Positions 56,420 to 64,000 of a DNA stretch of 64,000 nucleotides are shown here, piece after piece. This DNA comes from Wurfbainia villosa (Eukaryota; Streptophyta; Magnoliopsida; Zingiberales; Zingiberaceae): the NCBI GenBank assembly GCA_025175895.1, contig CM046000.1, positions 40,150,720-40,214,719 on the forward strand, in the 5' to 3' direction. Below the pieces are notes generated by a model that saw only the letters and a list, made by a program, of their open reading frames with translations, ran no database searches and was not told the DNA's origin. Within the stretch, counting starts at the first letter, position 1. Each line of letters opens with the position of its first letter. Both the position numbers and the translations under genes were made by a program.

Positions 56420-58639
56420 TGTAGGGATGTTTACCGAAAAGTCTATCTTTTCTATGAACATCTTTATTTTTGAAATAAGAATCACATGATCATTGTTTGC
56501 ATATTTTTATGGTTATGCAAAATTATCTAATACTTTACATTGTAGATAACATGGTGTGTGGTGTCACACGGGAGATCATGTTATCGGCTCCTTGAAAATT
56601 CTAAGTAAAGGCTCACAACCGAGATGGCTTTGGACAAACCATCCGAATGGTTGTAGTGTGATTTGGTATTGGTTTGTCTTAACCATAGAATCACACTAGT
56701 ACACTTTGTGTGTATTGACCAGGACCGACATAGAGGTGATTCGATTTATTGCTGACTACATAATCAAATCGGACCTCAGATATTATTTAGTACATGCTCT
56801 TAATCCCGATATAATAACAGGCATATATACTTAGTAGTCATCTCTTTGATTTACCAATGGGCGAGATTTATAGATTAAATCAATAGGCTCGGTAAGTTGG
56901 GAGACGATATTATTTATATGGTGTGGCGTTGATTATAGGAGGAAACTGTGTCCTATATATTAGGATGATGATGTCTTCTTGAGGAGCTCATAAGGTTCAT
57001 CATGTAAACCCTGCAGGTGGACTTGGTCTGGCATGATGAAAAGGTTGAGTGGTACTACTCAAGGAGCTAGATGTTGATTAATTAATGGTCAGTAAATTAA
57101 TTAATCGACGAACATTCGAGATGTTAAACACGGGGAGAAAATGTACAAATAATATATGGAGCCCATATTATCATATGGTGGTTGGTGTGGTAGATCAATG
57201 ATTAACCTTTAGTGGATTGGATCATCATTAGTGGATCGGACTTTATGTGGGCTTGATCCATGGGTGGCCAAGACCCAACTCCTCCTCATGGTCCCTATTG
57301 TAGCCTATTAACACCTCATGAAGCTTAGATCCAATGGATAGAAATAAAACTCTAGATCCAAAGGTAGAGATTAAATCTCTAAGATTCGACGGTTGAGATT
57401 AAATCTCTAGATCCGACGGTTGAGATTAAATCCCTAGAACCAATGGTGGAGATTAAACCAAGTATTATCCCTAACTCTATAAAAGGGTGGACTAGGGAGG
57501 GCGGCAAGAGCAAAGGGGGCTAGGGTTTAGGGTGGCCACAATTAAGGAAAGTTTCTTTCTTCTTCCTTTGGTGGCCAAAACCCTTGCTCCTTCTTCTCTC
57601 TTTGGTTTGGCCGGCGCCCAAGCTTTTCCCTTTGCTCTTTGGCTTATGATGGATGAGTTTAGGGTTGCTTCCAATGGGCAGCAACCAATCCTAGTTGGGA
57701 TAGGAATAGGAGTGGGGCTAGGGTTAGGGTTTGGGTGTTGGTGTTGGGCGGCAACAAGGGGAGGAGAGATCCTTTCTTTTTCTTCCAAAGGTTGGCCGAC
57801 CCCTTTTTCTTCTTCCCACTACCTTTACCAAAGCTCAATCTATTCTTCTCCCCTTCATCCTTGGCCCAAAATTAGGAGAGCTTCGTTTAGGGTTTGGGTG
57901 GCAACAAGGAGAAGGAGTGTTTTCTTTTCTCTTCTCCAAGTGTTGACCGGCGCCCATGCCCTTGTTGTTTCTCCCTTGGTTGGTTTCCATACTCCATGTT
58001 CTCTTCCTTGGCTGGTGGCAACATCGAGTTTATTGACTTGGTGGCCGGTTCTAGATAGGAAGATGAGCTTTTGTTTTAGGATCTTCCTTTGTTCGGAGTG
58101 AACAAGGAAAGGAAGATTGGTGATCTAGGAGGCTTCAACTTTTGGTAGATTGTCGCCCACATGACGTCCGAAAGGAGGAAGGACATACAATAGAAGATCA
58201 AGAGGTATAACAAGAGGTATACTCTTGTTTATTTTGATTAGTGTTCTTTTGTATTATGTTTATAATTGCTTTTCAATTATATGCATGTTTTGTGTGGATG
58301 GTTACTTGCTTGTATTTGTTTTTCAACTATGAGCATGATATAAATCTGTATATGGCTAAATAATACTTGGATTTCGAGCATAAACACAAAAATCGGCGAT
58401 CCGGACATCGTCTATTATGCGATTACTCGTAGAATAGAGGATGGTCGCATGAACAACTAGTTTGTTCAAGTGACCTCTCTAAACGAATAGCACGACGATA
58501 ACTTGGTGGTTTGGGCAATCCCTTTTGTCTAGGATTAAATTTTTTTTCGGGGACATCAAAGGGATCGCCATGGACAAGCTACTGAGGTGAAGTGGGAAGC
58601 GAAGTTTCCCCTCACGGACTCGATAAGCAAAACCCTTCA
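56420..58639 (+). repeat. Element G 5' LTR
   Basis: TGTAGGGATGTTTACCG to ACCCTTCA, 2220 bp. It has the 27-bp array, TATA box CTCTATAAAAGGG near 57476, an AGGGTTT-rich transcribed part, and ends once only before the PBS, unlike the E LTR. Confidence 0.9.
57350..57458 (+). repeat. 27-bp tandem array in G 5' LTR
   Basis: Four units of 27, 28, 27 and 27 bp (CTCTAGATCC...GAGATTAAAT), about 18 bp before the TATA box. Confidence 0.9.
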
Positions 58640-58655
58640 ATTGGTATTAGAGCCA
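58640..58655 (+). other. Element G primer-binding site
   Basis: ATTGGTATTAGAGCCA, one base from the initiator tRNA-Met complement. Confidence 0.85.
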
Positions 58656-59698
58656 AGGTTTCCGGTTTTGTGTGTTTAGGATTCTGTTAATTTTTATGCA
58701 CTTTTTCATATATTATATGTGCTGGATAATAGTAGGACATGCGTAATTTAACGCTTTGGTTGCAGGCATAAGATCCGACTATTATGGCCATATGTGTGTA
58801 TGTGATTGTATGTGTGTAAATATTTATTTTGTTGAATCCTCGGGGTTGGCGAGGCTAGTATTTAGTTTTTGTAAATTAAATATGGCATTGTTTAGCCACT
58901 CTTTATTTTATTTTACTTTCGATCTAGATTTCATGTACACTCCCTCGTGGAGTATAGGATCGATGGATGTAAATTAAAATAGGTTTTAGTCTCGGCTCGG
59001 ATCTCCGGATGGCTTGTACATGGCGTAGGAGGACCGGACAAGAAGGCGATGTGACGGGAGACATATTGAAGACAAAAGCCAAAATAGTTGGAAAATAATT
59101 TATTTTTCATATTTATTTCTTATTGTTTGATATGCATGTCGTAGCCTAGAAAATTCCTCATTTTCAAATTACTAAGTGGGAGAGGGATATTTTTATGAAT
59201 TCCCACAGCCTCCATTACGATTTGACAAGTGATGCAAACAAACTTGCGCGTCGGCTTTGAGTGCCTTCCTCCCCATCGGATGGGTTTGTTTGCGGATCAC
59301 AAGGTCAAATATGGTTATAGGGAATTATCAAGGAGCGTGTGTACTTCCCCATCGTAAGGCACATAACCCGAGATAATTAACTTGGTACCAAGTAATGGTG
59401 AACACTTAGATACAAATATAAGTATCCTCCCCATCGGAGTCACTACTTTTATTTGTAGGGCCGAAGAGAAACCAACTATTAATTTTACTTGTCATAAAGT
59501 TAGGTTGACAAGATAGTAAAATTAATGGGTAAAACCTCCTCTTACAAATGTAGAATTCGTATACGTCCACACTATCGTGGCATACGATATTCTCGGTGTT
59601 TTGAGGTGTTGGTTGATTTTGAAATTTTATTGTTTGAGGAATCAATAATTTTTTGAAATCTACAGTAATGATCTATGTGATTCTTAGGATTTTCAAAA
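58656..59698 (+). other. Element G 5' leader
   Basis: About 1 kb non-coding, colinear with E2 and F leaders. Hairpin TATCGT-GGCAT-ACGATA at 59573-59589. The upstream palindrome is interrupted (GGGATATTTTTATGAATTCCC, near 59180). Confidence 0.7.
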
Positions 59699-60045
59699 AT
59701 GACTTTCATTCCACTTACTATGATACTAAAGGAAATAAACTTACTATACCCAAATAATGTTGATTAGAAAATAATCTAGATATCGTCTTATCTGCTAAGG
59801 AGTACAAGTATGCACTCTTCGAAGAGTGTCCTCAAGCCATGGTTGCTCAAAAAAGTTTCTACTTCTAAGCTTAAAGGCAAGAAGAAGGAGAAACAAGGTG
59901 GAGCAAAGGTGGTGGGAGGATCTCAGGGAGGAGTGAAGAAGCCGAAAGGCAAGTACTTCACAAGCAGGATGGACATTGGAAGAAGGACTGTCCCAATCCG
60001 AAATAGAACAAAGGTATATCCTTTGGAATAGTCGTTGAAACATGA
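59699..60045 (+). pseudogene. Element G gag, internally deleted
   Basis: MTFIPLTMILKE-type start (about 59699), YNVD*K region, LFEECPQAMVAQKS at the same deletion join as E1, then STSKLKGKKKEKQGG, VVGGSQGGVKKPKGKYF. The zinc knuckle is destroyed: the TCK part is deleted and a frame change follows. Confidence 0.8.
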
Positions 60046-62830
60046 TTAGCGGTGTTATCTACCAGCACCTGGTGAGTAGATACGAGAGCCACTAATCATG
60101 TCTGCAATACTTTGCAGGGGTTCCAGGAAACCCGACGACGAGCTAAAGGGGAGATTACCATTTACTTGGGCAATGCCATGAAGGTGGTGGCTATTGCAGT
60201 ATGAGAAGTTTTATTTATCTCTTGAGAAAAATAAAACTTAGGTTCTGGAAAATTCACTTTATGTACCTTTATTTAGAAAGAACTTAGTTTCAGTTTCTAA
60301 ATTGTTTATGGATGGATATTCTATTTCTTTTAATGACAGATCTGTTATAAAAAGGAATAGAGAGAATATCTATTCAGGTACATTGATAGGAAATTTGTGT
60401 ACACTTGAACCAAAACCTCCCATGATTCAAATTGAAGTTAATAACTCATCTTCTAATTCCAATAAGAGAAAAGAACCTTCGAAGATGAACCAAACATATC
60501 TTTGGCATCTTAGCCTTGGTCACATTAACCTAAGCAGAATTCAAAGGTTGGTAGCTGATGGACCTTTGGGTACATTAGTGGTGGAGGATCTCCTAACCTG
60601 TGAATCTTTCTTGGAAGGTAAGATGACCAAGAGGTCTTTTAAGGCCAAGGGGTATAGAGCCAAAGATGTGTTAGAATTGGTTCATACTGATTCATATGGT
60701 CCTATGTCTATCCAGGCAAGAGGTTGTCTTGAATATTTTGTCTTTTTCATAGATGATTATTAAAGATATGGATGACACTACGATCTGATCGTGGTAGTAA
60801 GTACCTCTTGGAATAGTTTAGGAATTACTTATCAGAGGCTGGGATTCAATCCCAATTGACTGCACCTGGCACACCCCAGCAAAATGGTGTAGCAGAGCGA
60901 AGGAATAGGACTCTTATGGAGATGGTTAGATCGATGATGAGTTATTCTGACTTGCCAAATTCGTTCTGGGGATATGCTCTAGATACGGCGGTGTACATTC
61001 TGAACTTGGTGCCATCTAAATCAGTGCCTTCTACTCCCACAGAGTTGTGGACTGGGCGAAAGCCTACTCTAAGACATATTCGGATATGGGGGAGTCTAGC
61101 ACATGTGGTGAAGGCAGATGCTGGTAAGTTGGAACCTCGTACAGAAGTACGCTTGTTCGTTGGCTTTCCCAGGGGAACGAAGGGTGGATTGTTTTATAGT
61201 CCTAGAGATCAGAGGGTAATCGTTAGCACAAACGCCAGATTTATAGAGGAAGACTATGTGATGAACCACAAGCCCAAGAGTAAAATTTTTCTGGAGGAAA
61301 GGGGAAGTCACTTTTTTAGTACCACCGGTACAAGAGGATATACACGTGTCACTGCACTGCGTGTCACAGAGGATACACAAGTGATACCTCGTCGTAGTGT
61401 GAGAGTTGTTAGACAGCCTCATAGATTCATGTTCTTGGTTAACATGAACCTGATCCCTGGACATACGATGAGGCAATCCAAGATATAGATGCAGCATCTT
61501 GGCAAAGTGCAATGAATACTGAGATTGAATTTATGGATTCAAGTCAGGTCGGGGAGCTCTTATGCATAGCAGCTCATATGGATTATGAGGTGTGGCAGAT
61601 GGACGTCAAGACAGCTTTCCTTAATGGAAGTCTTGAGGAAAACATCTATATTAAGCACCCAGAGGGATTCATTGCTAAGGGCAAAGAGCATCTTGTATGT
61701 AAGCTTAATCGATCCATTTATGGATTGAAGCAAGCTTCGAGATCTTGGAACATCCGCTTTGAGGAGGTAAATCAGTCTTATGGATTTATTCAAAGTTCGG
61801 ATAAGTCTTGTGTATACAAGAGATGTAACGGAAACGTAGTGGTATTTCTTGTAATATATGTATATAACATTTTGGTGATTGGCAACAATATCAAAGTGTT
61901 ATCGGACGTAAGGGTATGGTTGTCCAAACAGTTTGATATGAAGGACTTGGGAGAGGAGGGACACGTCCTTGGGATCAAGGTTATAAGGGATCATAGGAAA
62001 AGGATGTTGTGCTTATCCCAAGCTTCATACATAGACACGATAATGGATCGTTTTAGCATGCAAAACTCCAAGAAAGGTTTTCTACCTTTCAGGCATGGAG
62101 TTCCTTTATCTAAGGAGATGTGTTCTAGATCATCTGAGGAGATAGAGGAGATGAAGGCGGTTCCTTATGCTTCGACAGTAGGAAGCCTCATGTATGCGAT
62201 GCTATGTACGAGACCAGATATCTGCTTTGTCGTGGGCATGGTTAGCAGATATCAGAGTAATCCAGGACAGGGATATTGAACTGCGATAAAGCATATATTG
62301 AAGTGCCTGAGATGGACTAGGGATTATATGCTAGTTTACCAGGCATACCAATTACTCCCTGAGGGTTACATGGATTGCGACTTCCAATCAGATAGGGATA
62401 ACAGTAAGTCTACCTCAGGTTTTGTGTTTACTTTGGGAGGTGGAGCCATTGTATGGAAAAATGTCCAGCAGAAATGCGTGGCGGACTCCACCATGGAAGC
62501 TGAGTGTGTGGCAGCCTCTGAGGCAACCAAAGAAGTTGTATGGCTCAGGAACTTCCTGATGGACTTGGATGTGATTCATAGTTTGCCCAGAACTATCACA
62601 ATTTATTGTGATAATAGTGGTGCAGTTGCAAACTCGAAGGAACCACGAGCCCATAAGGCTAGTAAACACATAGAACACAAGTACCACCTGATACGAGAAA
62701 TTGTAAAAGAGGTAGAAGTTGTTGTCGCCTAGATTGCATCAGAGGATGACCTGGTAGACCTTTTCACTAAGTCACTTCTAGCGAGAGCTTTGATAGGCAT
62801 GTGGAGGGAAGGAGAATCAGATGTATGGAA
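60046..62830 (+). pseudogene. Element G pol, multiply deleted
   Basis: Protease W*VDTRATNHV (DTG to DTR and a stop). Pre-integrase in the frame 60302-60763 (WHLSLGHINL). Integrase has first Asp region ELVHTDSYGPM, the 91-bp deletion after DDY, then PQQNGVAERRNRT. Frame 60856-61488 is the integrase end. RT is shortened: a deletion of about 200 bp joins SQVGEL to LCIAAHMDYEVWQMDVKTAFLNG, removing the fingers; active site is YVYN. RNase H 62298-62732: YMDCDFQSD, STMEAECVAASE, YCDNSGAVANS, then DDLVDLFTKS. Confidence 0.85.
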
Positions 62831-62856
62831 GTATGAGGACAGCATAGTCTTTTAGT

Positions 62857-62869
62857 ATAAGTGGGAGAT
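62857..62869 (+). other. Element G polypurine tract
   Basis: ATAAGTGGGAGAT next to LTR start TGTAGGGATG. Confidence 0.85.
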
Positions 62870-63944
62870 TGTAGGGATGTTTACTGAAAAGTCTATCTTT
62901 TCTATGAACATCTTTATTTTTGAAATAAGAATCACATGATCATTGTTTGCATATTTTTATGGTTATGCAATATTGTCTAATACTTTACATTGTAGATAAC
63001 ATGGTGTGTGGTGTCACAAGGGAGATCATGTTATCGGCCCCTTGAAAAGTATAAGTAAAGGCTCACAACCAAGATGACTTTGGACAAACCATCGGAATGG
63101 TTGTAGTGTGATTTGGTATTGGTTTGTCTTGACCATAGAATCACACTAGTACACTTTGTGTGTATTGAGCAGGACCGACATAGAGGTGATTCGATTTATT
63201 GCTGACTATATAATCGAATCGGTCCTCAGATATTATTTAGTACATGCTCTTAATCCCGATATAATAATTGACACATATACTTAGCAGTCATCTCTTTGAT
63301 TTCCCAATGGGTGAGATTTATAGATTAAATCGATAGGCTCGGTAAGTTGGGAGACGATATTATTTATATGGTGTGCCATTGATTATAGAAGGAAACTGTG
63401 TCCTATATATTAGGATGATGATGTCCCCTTGAGGAGCTCATAAGGTTCATCATGTAAACCTGCAGGTGGACTTGGTCTGGCATGATGAAAAGGTTGAGTG
63501 GTACTACTCAAAGAGTTAGATGTTGATTAATTAATGGTCAGTAAATTAATTAATCGACGGACATTCGAGATCTTAAACACGGGGAGAAAATGTACAAATA
63601 ATATATGGAGCCATATTATCATATGGGGGTTGGTAAGGTAGATCAATGATGAACCTTTAGTGGATTGGATCATCATTAGTTGATCGGACTTTATGTGGGC
63701 TTGATCCATGGGTGGCCAAGATCCAACTCCTCCTCATGGTCCCTATTGTATCCTATTAACACCTCATGAAGCATAGATCCAATGGATAGAAACAAAACTC
63801 TAGATCCAAAGGTAGAGATTAAATCTCTAAGATCTGACGGTTGAGATTAAATCTTTAGATTCGACGGTTGAGATTAAATCCCTAGAACCAATGGTGGAGA
63901 TTAAACCAAGGCTTATCCCTAACTCTATAAAAGGGTGGACTAGG
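62870..63944 (+). repeat. Element G 3' LTR, first 1075 bp
   Basis: Colinear with the 5' LTR up to GGGTGGACTAGG, where LTR L begins. The array is at 63798-63906 and TATA near 63924. Confidence 0.9.
63798..63906 (+). repeat. 27-bp tandem array in G 3' LTR
   Basis: Four units of 27, 28, 27 and 27 bp as in the 5' LTR. The second unit carries the same extra A as its 5' counterpart, a sign that both LTRs stem from one copy. Confidence 0.9.
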
Positions 63945-64000
63945 TGTTGGTGCAGGGGCACTAGATAATGGAACTTGTGTTTTGATTATGGCAAAGACAC
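63945..64000 (+). repeat. Element L: start of a Sirevirus-like LTR
   Basis: TGTTGGTGCAGGGGCACTAG, then TTTTGATTATGGCAAAG, matches the beginning of Sirevirus-like LTRs in this window (A, C, H). It interrupts the 3' LTR of G just after the TATA box and runs off the end of the window. Confidence 0.75.

Larger units (their letters stand above)
56420..63944 (+). mobile_element. Element G: Tork/Angela-like element, two LTRs, defective
   Basis: 5' LTR 56420-58639, PBS, leader, deleted gag, pol in pieces, PPT and a 3' LTR from 62870, cut at 63944 by LTR L. It shares with E1 the gag deletion of about 470 bp and with E1 and E2 the 91-bp integrase deletion, yet sits in a different flank (left neighbour D'). 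Left flank is GTGGT; the right flank is outside the window, so the TSD cannot be tested. Confidence 0.9.

Noticed and set aside
57700..57745. Telomere-like TTAGGGTTTGGG / AGGGTTAGGGTTT runs, also near 20690 and 26800
   Set aside because: Only one to three degenerate AGGGTTT units, in LTR transcribed regions. They are better read as telo-box-like promoter motifs than interstitial telomere.
57532..58101. 189-codon ORF on the plus strand
   Set aside because: It lies wholly in the transcribed part of the G 5' LTR, has no known domain and is broken in the corresponding E LTRs. Chance ORF.

Overview
This window looks like a gene-poor, retrotransposon-packed stretch of a flowering-plant nuclear genome. 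Almost every base belongs to Ty1/copia LTR retrotransposons. In each copy the order is gag, protease, integrase, RT, RNase H, and primer-binding sites match plant initiator tRNA-Met (TGGTATCAGAGCCA type). I see no host gene, rRNA, tRNA gene or CRISPR array. The species cannot be named from the sequence. All element boundaries below were read by eye from LTR ends (TG...CA), target-site duplications (TSDs), primer-binding sites (PBS) and polypurine tracts (PPT), and may be off by a few bases where a junction has microhomology.

There are three main lineages. (1) Sirevirus/Maximus-like elements A, B, C, H and the stub L have LTRs starting TGTTGGTGC or TGTTAGTGC, a coiled-coil gag, MDVKSAFLNG-type RT and GGGGGAG polypurine tracts. 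Element I, with a Sirevirus-like gag but no pol, and fragment J are related. (2) Tork/Angela-like elements E1, E2, F, G and LTR fragment K have LTRs starting TGTAGGGATG or TGTTGCGATG, a gag starting MTFNPLA and PPT AAGTGGGAGAT. (3) Elements with very long LTRs of about 2.2 kb (D, D') start TGTTAGTAAT and lie on the minus strand.

Layout: A (+, 1-3660) meets B (-, 3674-12366) tail to tail, so their 3' ends form a large inverted repeat with arms of about 2.1 kb. C (+, 12367-14469) is a 3' fragment abutting B. D (-, 14470-16630) is an LTR fragment. E1 and E2 (+, 16629-27625) form a tandem of two internal regions around a shared, 5'-truncated LTR. J (+, 27626-28613) is an integrase fragment. F (+, 28614-51890) holds a nest: H (-, 31762-46354; TSD GATGG) sits in F gag, and I (-, 34106-40014; TSD GCGGA) sits in H RNase H. 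F RT is also split by a poly(A)-tailed non-LTR-type insertion at 48912-49481. K (51891-52597), D' (-, 52598-56419) and G (+, 56420-63944) follow. A new LTR, L, starts at 63945 inside the 3' LTR of G.

Nearly all pol genes are broken by stops, frameshifts or deletions. The notable exception is element I. It has two LTRs, a perfect PBS, a perfect TSD and one open 528-codon gag frame but no pol: a gag-only, non-autonomous element of the TR-GAG kind. Other signals of interest are a helically phased CAGTCGACTG palindrome array upstream of the LTR TATA box in H and I; a hairpin at the U5 end of the Sirevirus-like LTRs with a compensatory base change; a duplicated primer-binding site inside the E-type LTR; and inactivating deletions shared by separate copies, which imply that defective elements were mobilised in trans.
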